The notes: generated by a model not told the origin, from the letters alone. A stretch of DNA of 17,240 bases from Ruminococcus sp. (GCA_019417865.1 DYCW01000310.1:1-17240); one strand, 5' to 3'; shown: positions 1 to 7,513, numbered from the stretch's first letter. A program made the numbers and translations.

Positions 1-998
1 GATGTCAATTCTGTACAATATGCAAACGTATTATTCGGCAGTTCCGTAATACACTCTGGAATGGTGACAGATTGCAGGGATTGGCAGTAGAAAAATACGT
101 CCTCTCCCAGCTCTGTGATATTTTGCATGTCTATACTCTTTAGCGAGGCGGCTCCGGTAAAGCTCCAGTCCTCCAGGCGGGTACAGCCATCCGGCACAAC
201 GTAATCCACCTGTTTATGGGCATCTGGATACTTGATCAAAACAGAACCGTCTGCGTTGAACAATATGCCATCTTGATCCTGATAGTTTGGATTGCCGTCC
301 GCCACTTGAATTTCCTGTAATGCGGTACAGCCTTCAAAGACAAAATCGCCAACCGTTGTACAGGATGCTGGAATTTCAATGGTTTCCAGTGCAGAGCAGC
401 CTTCAAAGGCATAGGTTTCCATTGATTGCAGCTGAGCTGGAAAGTCTATTTCCTTCAACGCCGTACATTGATAGAAGGATTCCTGTCCAATGGTGGTCAG
501 ACTCTCCGGCAATGTTATGGTTTCCAATGCAGTACAGCCATAAAATGTCCCGGTGGGCAGGGTCTCCAAGTGATTCGGCAGCTGGACATCTGTCAGGGCG
601 GTGCACGCTTCCAGTGTACCATTTCCGAATGTTGTCACCGAATCCGGTATCCGTAAACTGGTCAGGACAGAACACCCGTAAAAGGCACTGTCTTGAATGG
701 TGGTAATGGTATCCGGCAAAGTCAGCGACTGCAACAGAAAGCATTCTGAAAAGGCACCTTCTTTGATCCCCGTAATCTTCACACCGTCTACTTCCGCTGG
801 CACCTCCACAGAAGTGGCAGACTGAAAGCAGTTTTTAATCCATGCCGTACCATCCTCCTGTACCTCCAGTGTAATATCATCTACCACCCAGTCATCTTCT
901 TCTGTAACAGGGCCTTCTGCCCAAACAGATAACGGCAGGGACGAAAGCAGCAGTACACTGCCCAACAAGCTGCAAACCGTCTGTTTCCATTGTATCAT
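1..998 (-). CDS. Secreted BspA-type leucine-rich-repeat protein (C-terminus beyond left edge)
   Basis: An open frame of 332 complete codons starts at the ATG at 998 and runs off the left edge, so the C-terminus is not visible. The N-terminus (MIQWKQTVCSLLGSVLLL, then small residues and WAEG) is a typical Sec signal peptide. It is followed by repeats of about 23 residues of the BspA/LRR_5 kind, with recurring pieces such as CTALETITLP, SLTTIGQESFYQC and ALKEIDFP. Midway there is the insert typical of this family (YQDQDGILFNADGS, then YVVPDGCTRLEDWSF). Such proteins are surface or secreted and are thought to bind proteins or glycans; no enzyme motif is visible. The start overlaps the stop of the upstream gene as ATGA (995-998), and the Shine-Dalgarno GGAGG lies inside that gene's last codons, so the two are probably translationally coupled. 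Family is clear; ligand and any C-terminal module are unknown. Confidence 0.85.
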   Translation of the reverse strand, partial: MIQWKQTVCSLLGSVLLLSSLPLSVWAEGPVTEEDDWVVDDITLEVQEDGTAWIKNCFQSATSVEVPAEVDGVKITGIKEGAFSECFLLQSLTLPDTITTIQDSAFYGCSVLTSLRIPDSVTTFGNGTLEACTALTDVQLPNHLETLPTGTFYGCTALETITLPESLTTIGQESFYQCTALKEIDFPAQLQSMETYAFEGCSALETIEIPASCTTVGDFVFEGCTALQEIQVADGNPNYQDQDGILFNADGSVLIKYPDAHKQVDYVVPDGCTRLEDWSFTGAASLKSIDMQNITELGEDVFFYCQSLQSVTIPECITELPNNTFAYCTELT

Positions 999-2227
999 GA
1001 TTGTTCCTCCGTCTGTTCCTCCTTCTGCTCTGGTTCTGCTGTAGCGGTTTCCTTCTTTGGATTCTTTCCAGTCCGCAGTCCGCTCAGAATCAGCACGACA
1101 CCAATCACCAATACGACTCCACTCATCCCAAGCAGTAGGTACTTGCTGTTGAAACGCTTCTCTTTTTCTTCGGTAATCACTACATTGCTGTCATTCTCTC
1201 CGCCAACCTGTTCTGTTGCAGACAGATCTTCTTTATCCCGACCGCCTCTTACAATATCCGCATCCTGTACGGTCACGAAAGAAAACGAATTTTGATAGCT
1301 GTACTCCTCATCGCTGTCAGTTGCATATCTCTGTGCCGCAGAACCAGACTCTCCGTAAATGGTAAAGTTTTTTACAGTGGTTTGCATGTCTGACTGATAG
1401 CCAAACGCACTATAACCGATTTCCTCTACACTGGCAGGGATTGTAATTTCCTGCAAACCTGTCCCGGCAAAAGCAGCCTGTCCAATGGTAGTCAATCCGG
1501 TCGGCAGAGCCACTTCCGTCATACCGGTACAGTTGGCAAAAGCAGCATTGCCGATATAGGTCAACTCTGCTGGCAGCGTCCATTCTGTTATGTTTTCACA
1601 ATACGCAAAGGCATAATCACAGATTTCCACCACACTATCTGGTATCGAAATGCTGGAAAGTGTATCATACGCAAATACCCAGTCATCTATATACTGCAAA
1701 CCGTCTGGCAGTTGAATTTCCTGCAAATTCGTACACTTGGCAAATGCAGCATAATACAATTCTTTTACACCGTCCGGTACCGTATAGCTGGTTGCTGGCA
1801 GTGCGGGCGGATATGCCATCAAGCAATCATCCTTCTTCCGGAAGAGTACGCCGTCTTGTGCATAGTATGTCTCACTGTCTTCTGCAACCGCAAATTCTTT
1901 CAAATTGTCGCAGTCAAAGAATGCACTTTCGCCGATTTCTGTAATAGAAGCGGGAATCGTAATTTTCTCCAACGTGTCACAATTATAAAATGTATCTGCG
2001 GAAATACCGGCAATGACGGTACCATCCAGTTCTTCCGGCAATACAATTTCAGTATCCTTGCCTGTGTAGCCAGTCAGGTATCCTTTCAGAGTTTCGCTGT
2101 CCACCTCATAGGTATAGTCACCGCTGGTGCCCTCCGCTGAAGCAGGAATAACCGCTACCGCTGAACCTGCTGACATACCAGCAAGCAGCAGGGAAATCGA
2201 AAAAATAGAAAATAATCGATGTTTCAT
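995..2227 (-). CDS. Membrane-anchored BspA-type leucine-rich-repeat protein
   Basis: Encodes 410 residues from the ATG at 2227. The N-terminus MKHRLFSIFSISLLLAGM followed by SAVAVIPASA is a signal peptide. Next come LRR_5/BspA repeats of about 23 residues (for example LTYIGNAAFANCTGMTEVAL and LTTIGQAAFAG) with the family insert YYAQDGVLFRKKDD. After the repeats comes a charged linker (KEKEKRFNSK), one hydrophobic segment at about residues 363-382 and a Lys/Glu-rich tail, so the protein probably sits in the membrane with the repeats outside. Start choice is uncertain. An in-frame ATG at 2266 would add 13 residues, but it has no ribosome site upstream, and the strong AGGAGG (2255-2260) lies after it. 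The 2227 start gives the better signal peptide but sits 27 bases from that site (see the hairpin entry). The 3' end overlaps the next LRR gene by 4 bases. Binding partner unknown. Confidence 0.85.
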   Translation of the reverse strand: MKHRLFSIFSISLLLAGMSAGSAVAVIPASAEGTSGDYTYEVDSETLKGYLTGYTGKDTEIVLPEELDGTVIAGISADTFYNCDTLEKITIPASITEIGESAFFDCDNLKEFAVAEDSETYYAQDGVLFRKKDDCLMAYPPALPATSYTVPDGVKELYYAAFAKCTNLQEIQLPDGLQYIDDWVFAYDTLSSISIPDSVVEICDYAFAYCENITEWTLPAELTYIGNAAFANCTGMTEVALPTGLTTIGQAAFAGTGLQEITIPASVEEIGYSAFGYQSDMQTTVKNFTIYGESGSAAQRYATDSDEEYSYQNSFSFVTVQDADIVRGGRDKEDLSATEQVGGENDSNVVITEEKEKRFNSKYLLLGMSGVVLVIGVVLILSGLRTGKNPKKETATAEPEQKEEQTEEQS

Positions 2228-2260
2228 ATCGTTTTTATCGTCCGAATGGGACAACCTCCT
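2228..2260 (-). promoter_or_regulatory. Shine-Dalgarno separated from start codon by a small hairpin
   Basis: On the minus strand a strong AGGAGG (2260-2255) is followed by UUGUCC-CAUUC-GGACGA (2254-2238), which can fold into a 6-bp stem (one U-G pair) with a 5-base loop, then 10 bases (2237-2228), then the ATG at 2227. Linear spacing is 27 bases, but folding of the hairpin would leave about 10. The pairing is read directly from the sequence; its role in setting the start is inference. Confidence 0.4.
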
Positions 2261-2304
2261 TTTCATTTCAAATCAAAGTACAAAATAGCAAACATAAGAC
2301 AAAA

Positions 2305-2575
2305 CGCCGCAGGCGAATCTTTTATTCTTTTTGCTTCTTTTTCTTTTTTCAGCAAAAAGAAAAAGAAGTGAGGGAATTGGGGGCGAGCAGCCCCCAATGA
2401 CATGGCAAATTCGGATAAGAAAAGTGGAAGAAAGATAACGTCCATCGCCACTCTAAAAATATCTGATCGAATTTGTAAAAAGGCTGCAGCGGGGCGATGG
2501 ACGATCTACACAGGCAAGCTGGGATCTCCCAGCCTTGCCGGCGGCGTTCAGACCGTTTCATTTAGAGCTGTATAG
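2305..2575 (+). repeat. Structured intergenic element, copy A (candidate ncRNA or dispersed repeat)
   Basis: This fills most of the 400-base gap between glmS and the LRR gene. Read on the plus strand it contains, in order: CGCCGCAGGC (2305-2314); a 15-bp T/A hairpin (2334-2348 with 2354-2368, loop TCAGC); a 9-bp hairpin (2376-2384 with 2390-2398, loop GAGCA); a 10-bp inverted repeat GTCCATCGCC / GGCGATGGAC (2440-2449, 2493-2502); ACACAGGCA opening a hairpin (2513-2539, loop ATCT, one bulged C); then TGCCGG and GTTCAGAC (2546-2553). The same blocks, in the same order and with differently sequenced but still paired helices, occur on the minus strand at 14322-14067. Small frames on either strand here (62 and 70 codons) have no ribosome site and are rich in Phe/Lys from the T/A hairpin, so I do not call them genes. 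It might also help terminate glmS, since no separate terminator is seen. I do not recognise the family. Confidence 0.6.
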
Positions 2576-2584
2576 GAATGACTT

Positions 2585-2630
2585 CTTAGGTAAACCTTTT
2601 CCGAACTGTGCCGGCGAATCCGCTCCGCAG
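2585..2630 (-). repeat. Partial third copy of the structured element (tail plus one hairpin side)
   Basis: The plus-strand bases 2585-2630 align with 14053-14097 at 35 of 46 positions with one single-base gap. Shared stretches include CTTAGG, GAAC and CCGGC. At 14050-14322 this segment is the tail and last hairpin of copy B, so this looks like a truncated copy on the minus strand, facing copy A and ending about 30 bases from the glmS stop codon. The alignment was done by eye. Confidence 0.5.
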
Positions 2631-2662
2631 TGCACCGTTCCGCAAATTGTCTGATTGCATTT

Positions 2663-4486
2663 TTATTCCACTGTCACCGACTTTGCCAGATTTCTCGGCT
2701 TATCCACATCGTTGCCACGCAAAACAGCGGTATAATACGCAATCAATTGCAGCGGCACTACTGCCAGCATTGGCATCAGCAAATCATCAAATTCTGGCAA
2801 GCCAAATTTCCAATCCGCCACATCCGGATCTGGCTGATAGCTGTCCCGGCAAACCAGTACCACTTTTGCCCCTCTTGCCTTCACTTCCTTGATATTGCTG
2901 ATGGTCTTTTCAAACAATGCCTTCTGTGTTGCAACCGCAATCACCGGCATCCCGTCCGAAATCAGCGAAATCGTACCATGCTTCAATTCCCCTGCTGCAT
3001 AGGATTCCGAGTGAATATAGGAGATTTCCTTCAGTTTTAACGAACCCTCCATACTCAAGGCGTAGTCCAGACCTCTGCCGATATAAAGCAAACTGTCTGC
3101 AGTAATCAAAGAAGAAGCGATAAACTGTGTCTGCTTCTTATTCTGTAAAATTTCTTCAATATAATCCGGTGTCTGCTGTAACTCTGCCACCAGCTTCCGG
3201 CATTCTGCTTCATCAATCGTACCAGCTGCCAGTGCAAATTCAAATGCCAGCAGGTACATGACAGCAATCTGCACCATATATGCCTTCGTCGATGCCACCG
3301 CAATTTCGGGACCAGCATGGGTATAGATCAGCATATCCGCTTCCCTGGCGATGGAACTGCCTTTTGCATTGACAATTGCAAGCGTTTTTGCCCCTCTCTG
3401 CTTGGCAAGCCGCATTGCCGCCAGACTGTCTGCAGTTTCTCCGGACTGGGAAATGACAATCACCAGATCCTGATCCCCCAAAATCGGGTCACGATACCGA
3501 AATTCCGAAGCGATGTCCACCGTTACGGGGATTCTTGCCAGCTTTTCAATGACATACTGTCCCACCACACCGGCGTGCATTGCTGTACCGCAGGCAACCA
3601 CAAAAATCCGATGGTATTGTTTGAGGCCCTCTGGTGTAATATTGCATTCCTCCAGATTCGGCAGACCGTCTCGAATCCGTGGAGCAATAGTGGTTTTAAT
3701 GGCATTCGGCTGCTCGTGAATCTCCTTCAGCATAAAATGGGCATAGCCGCCCTTTTCGGCAGCATCCATATCCCAGTCCGCTGTTTTCCGTTCCTTCTGC
3801 ACTTCTACGCCATAGGCATCATAGACTTTTACACCATTTTTTTCCAGGACTGCAATTTCTTCCTGCTCCAGCAGATAGTAATCGCTGGTATAGCGTAAAA
3901 TCGCCGGCACATCCGAGGCAATAAAACTTTCCTTTTCGCCAAGTCCGACAATCAACGGACTTTCTTTTCGTGTTGCATAGACAACATTCGGATGGTCAGC
4001 AAAGATAACGCCCAATGCATAAGATCCCTCCAAATCCCGAATGGTATGGGAAATGGTTTCAATCGGGCTGCCGTTATAATTGTAATCCAGAAGCTTTGCA
4101 ACCACTTCTGTATCCGTATCACTGGCAAAAGTCACACCCTTTGCAGACAGATACTCCTTTAGTTCCTTATAGTTTTCAATGATACCATTGTGTACAATGG
4201 TCACTCTTCCGCCGCTGTGGGGATGGGAATTCACATCAGATGGTTCCCCGTGTGTTGCCCAGCGTGTGTGTCCAATTCCAGCGTGCCCTTCCGGTCTGCC
4301 TTCCTGTTCCATTTTATAAATCAGATCTGCCAATCTGCCCTTTGATTTTGCCACTTCAATTTTGCCTGTTTCTGAAAAAACCGCAATGCCAGCCGAGTCG
4401 TAACCACGGTATTCCAGCTTTGTCAGACCGTTTATCAGTACATCGGTACAATTCCGACTGCCAACATAACCTACAATTCCGCACAT
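2663..4486 (-). CDS. glmS: Glutamine--fructose-6-phosphate aminotransferase (isomerizing), GlmS
   Basis: A full-length cytosolic enzyme of 607 residues that converts fructose-6-phosphate and glutamine to glucosamine-6-phosphate, the first committed step to UDP-GlcNAc and peptidoglycan. The N-terminal Ntn-type glutaminase domain begins MCGIVGYVGS; Cys2 becomes the catalytic N-terminal cysteine once Met is removed. EYRGYDSAGIA (about 25-35) and HTRWATHG (73-80) are typical of the family. Two SIS sugar-phosphate isomerase domains follow, with VVACGTAMHAG and SQSGETADSL in the first, SLKLKEISYIHSE in the second, and the family's usual C-terminal end DKPRNLAKSVTVE. The start is fixed by the Cys2 requirement and by GGGAGG (4497-4502) 10 bases upstream. 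It has its own promoter (4521-4549) and appears monocistronic. The leader is only about 30 bases long, so there is no room for a glmS ribozyme. Confidence 0.98.
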   Translation of the reverse strand: MCGIVGYVGSRNCTDVLINGLTKLEYRGYDSAGIAVFSETGKIEVAKSKGRLADLIYKMEQEGRPEGHAGIGHTRWATHGEPSDVNSHPHSGGRVTIVHNGIIENYKELKEYLSAKGVTFASDTDTEVVAKLLDYNYNGSPIETISHTIRDLEGSYALGVIFADHPNVVYATRKESPLIVGLGEKESFIASDVPAILRYTSDYYLLEQEEIAVLEKNGVKVYDAYGVEVQKERKTADWDMDAAEKGGYAHFMLKEIHEQPNAIKTTIAPRIRDGLPNLEECNITPEGLKQYHRIFVVACGTAMHAGVVGQYVIEKLARIPVTVDIASEFRYRDPILGDQDLVIVISQSGETADSLAAMRLAKQRGAKTLAIVNAKGSSIAREADMLIYTHAGPEIAVASTKAYMVQIAVMYLLAFEFALAAGTIDEAECRKLVAELQQTPDYIEEILQNKKQTQFIASSLITADSLLYIGRGLDYALSMEGSLKLKEISYIHSESYAAGELKHGTISLISDGMPVIAVATQKALFEKTISNIKEVKARGAKVVLVCRDSYQPDPDVADWKFGLPEFDDLLMPMLAVVPLQLIAYYTAVLRGNDVDKPRNLAKSVTVE

Positions 4487-4520
4487 CGTTCAAGTGCCTC
4501 CCTTTTGTTTGATATGATAC

Positions 4521-4549
4521 ATTATAACACGTTAACAGGGGAAATGCAA
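4521..4549 (-). promoter_or_regulatory. Sigma-A type promoter of glmS with extended -10
   Basis: On the minus strand, TTGCAT (4549-4544) and TATAAT (4526-4521) are separated by exactly 17 bases, and TG stands one base before the -10 (TGTTATAAT), giving an extended -10. Transcription should start about 7 bases after the -10, leaving a leader of roughly 30 bases before the glmS ATG. Confidence 0.85.
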
Positions 4550-4632
4550 GAAAAAAGGGTGGGCTTTTCATCTCATTTTCACAAAGATAGGATACCACAT
4601 TGGAACAGAACAAAACGAGTTCCCACTGATGC

Positions 4633-4667
4633 AAAAAGAGGCTGTGCCTCCATGCAACAGCCCCTTT
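4633..4667 (-). terminator. Rho-independent terminator of the FeoA-type gene
   Basis: On the minus strand GGCTG-U-UGC / GCA-CAGCC forms an 8-bp stem with one bulge, extended by outer A/T pairs and followed directly by TTTTT (4637-4633). It begins about 10 bases after the TGA at 4677 and lies upstream of the glmS promoter, separating the two units. Confidence 0.8.
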
Positions 4668-4676
4668 CTGATCCGC

Positions 4677-4931
4677 TCAAGTATGAACGGTAATGTTCAC
4701 TAAAATGTATTGTGCATCGCTTTGCCGCAGTGCAATCCATGCCCCCCGTATCTGCAATAACATCGGGCAGCGTTTTGGATTACGCAGACACCGAATCTTT
4801 GTTCCGGTAACCAATCCGAGATCCTGTAACCGCTGCCGCATTGCCGGCGGTACATGCAGAGAATACACCGTGCAGTCCGTTCCTGCCCGCAGCCGGTGCA
4901 GCGGAATCGGAAGCGGCCATACTTCTTCCAT
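4677..4931 (-). CDS. FeoA-domain protein (small SH3-like, ferrous iron transport accessory)
   Basis: 84 residues from the ATG at 4931. The pattern fits the FeoA family along its whole length: PLHRLRAGTDCTVYSL, then MRQRLQDLGLVTGTKIRCL, NPKRCPMLLQIRGAWIALR and a final ILV. FeoA proteins are small SH3-like cytosolic proteins that assist the FeoB Fe(II) transporter; similar domains occur alone or at the end of DtxR-type regulators. No feoB lies in the window, so the partner is not known. The frame stays open upstream to 5021 (114 residues), but that extension is basic, does not look like FeoA, and lacks a ribosome site, whereas the 4931 ATG has GGAGGGG about 11 bases upstream. It follows the MFS gene after 107 bases and may be cotranscribed with it. 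A terminator follows the stop. Confidence 0.8.
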   Translation of the reverse strand: MEEVWPLPIPLHRLRAGTDCTVYSLHVPPAMRQRLQDLGLVTGTKIRCLRNPKRCPMLLQIRGAWIALRQSDAQYILVNITVHT

Positions 4932-5038
4932 ATCTACACCAACCCCTCCTGCCCTTATTCTATGCAGAAAGCAACAGATATGTTTCTCTTTTCGCAAATG
5001 TACACGTCTGGTACCCGCCAATACAGACAGTCACCGTC

Positions 5039-6334
5039 CTATTTGTCTTCCAGTTTCCATAGGGATTGGTTATGCCGAAAATACAGACAGATGCCAACCC
5101 CCAAAAAGGCAATCACAAAGAAAAACAAAGCCGCACCGCTTCCCTTTCCTGTTCCAAACAAAACAGTCAGAATACGGCTGTTCTGTGCTGCCATAATGGG
5201 TTCACAAATATGATCTACCGCAAATCCACCGAGTAAATAGCCGACCGGAATGGTAAAAAACTGAAAGGAATTTCGAACCGCATAAATTCTGCCCTGCATT
5301 GCTTCCGGGATGTGCAGCCGCAAGATAGCTTCCATATTGGTATTCATCCATGGAATGACAATCCAGCCCAAAAAACCGGCTACACTCCAAACCCAAACAT
5401 TTCTGCCAAGAGCAAGCAATATATTTTCTGTACTCATGGAAAACAGCAGGCAATTACAGATCACCCTGACCCGGCTGTTCGGTTCTTTGCGAAAGGAGGC
5501 AAACAAACTGCCTGCCAGTGTGGATAGTCCGATGACCGTATTGACAATGCCCATGGCAGTCTGACTGCCACCAGCTCGAGAGAGCATCATCGCCGGAAAG
5601 GCTGCCTGATACATGGAGGCGACCAGATTGATGGCAGCCAGAAAACAGATAAGAGCAAAAATTCCACGTTGCTGTTTCAGCCAAACCACACCGCTTTTCA
5701 CGGAAGCCAAAAACCGTTCCGCCGTTTCCTGCTTCGCCCGTTCCTGCTCCGGAATGGGAATCCAAAACAGCAGCGTCAGAAATGCAACGACAAATGTCCC
5801 AAGATCCAAGCAGAACACAATTCTAAGCCCGAAAACACCCAGAACAGCTGTCGTGATGATGGGGGTCAGAATCGTATTCACAGCATTGGAGAGATACCGC
5901 AAACCGCCTACCTTCTGATAGAACGACTTTGGCAGAATTCTTGTCACTGCCACCTCGGAAGCCGGCTGCTGTACTGTATTCATCAAGCCACTTACCGCAT
6001 TCACAGCATAGATATGCCAGATGGCAAGCTGTCCGGTTTCCAGTAACAGCCATACCACTCCGGTGGATACTGCTGCGACGCTGTCACAAACCAGCATCGT
6101 CACCTTTTTGTTCCACCGGTCAGACAGTGCACCAGCAAACAAACTGCATACCACATAAGGGGCATACGAACACACCATCAGCATGGCCGTCATCAAAGCA
6201 GAACCCTTCTGCTGATAAGACCAGATAACCAATGCATAGGCAGTCATAGCACTGCCCAATGCAGAAAAAGACTGGCTGAGCCAAAGTGTCAAAAACACAC
6301 GCATTTCATAAATCGTATGATAGATTTTCTTCAT
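5039..6334 (-). CDS. Major facilitator superfamily exporter
   Basis: 431 residues with about twelve hydrophobic segments, without a signal peptide. The N-terminal half has the layout of MFS_3/macrolide-efflux-like drug:H+ antiporters: FLTLWLSQSFSALGSAMTAY (first helix), then AGALSDRWNKKVTML, the loop 2-3 motif region with its basic residues, then the PEQERAKQETAER central loop. The substrate cannot be read from the sequence; relatives export macrolides, other drugs or siderophores. The start at 6334 has TTAGGAG 8 bases upstream and gives the usual short cytoplasmic N-terminus (MKKIYHTIYEMR). An in-frame ATG at 6415 would add 27 residues (MHKKRILFQMTLHTNKK...) and is less likely. The stop is TAG, which shows that TAG is an ordinary stop in this genome. 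The leader carries a long hairpin (6378-6451). Confidence 0.88.
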   Translation of the reverse strand: MKKIYHTIYEMRVFLTLWLSQSFSALGSAMTAYALVIWSYQQKGSALMTAMLMVCSYAPYVVCSLFAGALSDRWNKKVTMLVCDSVAAVSTGVVWLLLETGQLAIWHIYAVNAVSGLMNTVQQPASEVAVTRILPKSFYQKVGGLRYLSNAVNTILTPIITTAVLGVFGLRIVFCLDLGTFVVAFLTLLFWIPIPEQERAKQETAERFLASVKSGVVWLKQQRGIFALICFLAAINLVASMYQAAFPAMMLSRAGGSQTAMGIVNTVIGLSTLAGSLFASFRKEPNSRVRVICNCLLFSMSTENILLALGRNVWVWSVAGFLGWIVIPWMNTNMEAILRLHIPEAMQGRIYAVRNSFQFFTIPVGYLLGGFAVDHICEPIMAAQNSRILTVLFGTGKGSGAALFFFVIAFLGVGICLYFRHNQSLWKLEDK

Positions 6335-6451
6335 AAACCCTGCTCCTAACAAATAAAAATAAATTTTTTTGTTTGTATGCAGGGTCATTTGGAACAGAAT
6401 CCGTTTTTTATGCATCCTGCTCTGTACAAGTCTGTTCCATCAAACCCTGCA
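6335..6451 (-). promoter_or_regulatory. Leader of the MFS gene with a 21-base-arm hairpin
   Basis: Read on the minus strand, the arms 6451-6431 and 6398-6378 pair at 18 of 21 positions: 8 bp (TGCAGGGT / ACCCTGCA), a small internal loop, then 8 bp (GGAACAGA / TCTGTTCC), around a 32-base loop. The arm sequence GCAGGGTTT (6450-6442) is repeated exactly at 6343-6335, immediately before the start codon and overlapping the ribosome-site region. The ACCCTGC segment could therefore pair with either copy. No known riboswitch is recognised. The structure is visible; regulation is inference. Confidence 0.5.
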
Positions 6452-6499
6452 CAGAGCTGCTACGCTGCAAATTACCATAGATAATCCCTCCGTTTATCA

Positions 6500-6535
6500 G
6501 AAAGCCCATGTGCAGACATCTACACACAGGCTCTC
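6500..6535 (-). terminator. Weak hairpin downstream of the carbohydrate-binding gene
   Basis: GAGAGCC (6535-6529) pairs with GGCTTTC (6506-6500) on the minus strand with one G-U pair, and TGTG/CACA can pair inside. It starts 15 bases after the stop of the upstream gene, but no U-run follows, so it is at best a poor intrinsic terminator. Confidence 0.3.
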
Positions 6536-6550
6536 CCATAGAATATCGTT

Positions 6551-7513
6551 TTACCACGGACGGTTGCCGCCGCCCCCGCCACTGGAAGAGGAAACTGCAC
6601 TGCCACCGGAAAGCGTACCGCCGGTGCCATAACCATCCTCATTCAGTGTGCCGCTGTAGCTGCCGCCACTGTAGAGAGAAACGCTGCTGACATCGCTGCC
6701 ATAATAGAACAGCATGGCATTCCCCATATTCATATCAGATGGTATGGTAATCATGCTGGAAACATTACCGCTGCTGTCTGCTGCGGCAAAGGTTGCCCCT
6801 GCCGTTGCTGAAACAGTACCGGAGAGATAGGAACTATTCGGCGATTCAAACATATCGCTGGAACCGCATCCCCAAACCGTACCGCCAGTGATAGAGAAGG
6901 TGTAGTTGCCATCACCCTTATCAAAAATACCGTTTCCACCACTGGTTGGACCATAAACCTGTACCGTACCACCTGAAATCATCAGATCGCCGTTGGAGTC
7001 CAGTCCGTCACCCTCCGCTCTGACAACCAGATAACCACCAGAGATCGTCAGTGTACCAGTGGAGGCACTCATACCGCCTCCCCAGCCGCCTTGTCCCCAG
7101 CCGCCAGTACTGCCGGAACCGGAACCATCATTGCCGCCTGCTGCATTCAAACCATCATCGGAGGCATTCACATGAATATTACCGCCGTTGATTTGCAAAT
7201 CAGCTGCTTCCAATCCCTCATAGGAATTGGTAATGTTGATCGTGCCATCTTGAATATCCAGTTTTGTGTCTGCGTGCATACCGTCATCACCACTTGCCGC
7301 TGTGACGCTGCCGCCTGTCATGGTAATATTCGTTGCATGTACGCTGTCATCTGTGGAATCAATTGTAATCGTACCACCTGCAATGGTAATCGTACCTTCA
7401 ATGGTATTGCCGCTGTCATCGGTACAGCCTGCCTTCAAACCCTTTGCACTGATGTCTGTCGTAGTAGAAGTGCTGCCGCCCGGCTGCCAGCCGCCCCAGT
7501 TGCCACTGCTGCT
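6551..7513 (-). pseudogene. C-terminal part of the dockerin/beta-helix protein, cut off by an in-frame TAG
   Basis: This is the same reading frame as the gene at 7514-9709, continuing without shift after a TAG at 7514-7516 for 320 codons to a stop at 6551. The first residues (SSSGNWGGWQPGGST) form a Gly/Ser/Trp-rich linker. The rest is beta-helix rungs with repeated patterns such as GTITIAGGTITIDSTDDSVH, GSVTAASGDDGMHADTKL and GLEAADLQINGGNIHVN, a second Gly/Trp loop (GGWGQGGWGGGM), and a Gly-rich end (GGGGGNRPW). All this matches the C-terminal half of Cthe_2159-like carbohydrate-binding proteins (DUF4353). No good internal start exists: the TTG at 7438 lacks a ribosome site. It is therefore either dead coding sequence from a recent nonsense change (CAG to TAG would be one step), made by readthrough, or the result of a sequencing error. 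The frame shows no other decay. Confidence 0.75.

Noticed and set aside
2263..2561. 62- and 70-codon minus-strand frames between the LRR gene and glmS
   Set aside because: Phe/Lys-rich translation of the T/A hairpin and no ribosome site; the region is better explained by the structured element.
4487..4530. A glmS ribozyme upstream of glmS
   Set aside because: The promoter -10 lies only about 35 bases before the start codon, leaving no room for the ribozyme of well over 100 bases, and none of its core was seen.
6335..6415. Start of the MFS gene at 6415
   Set aside because: It would add a polar 27-residue extension not typical of the family, while the ATG at 6334 has a good ribosome site at normal spacing.
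7439..7513. A fresh start for a separate second gene at the TTG near 7438
   Set aside because: No ribosome site at suitable spacing, and the sequence before it continues the same domain in frame.
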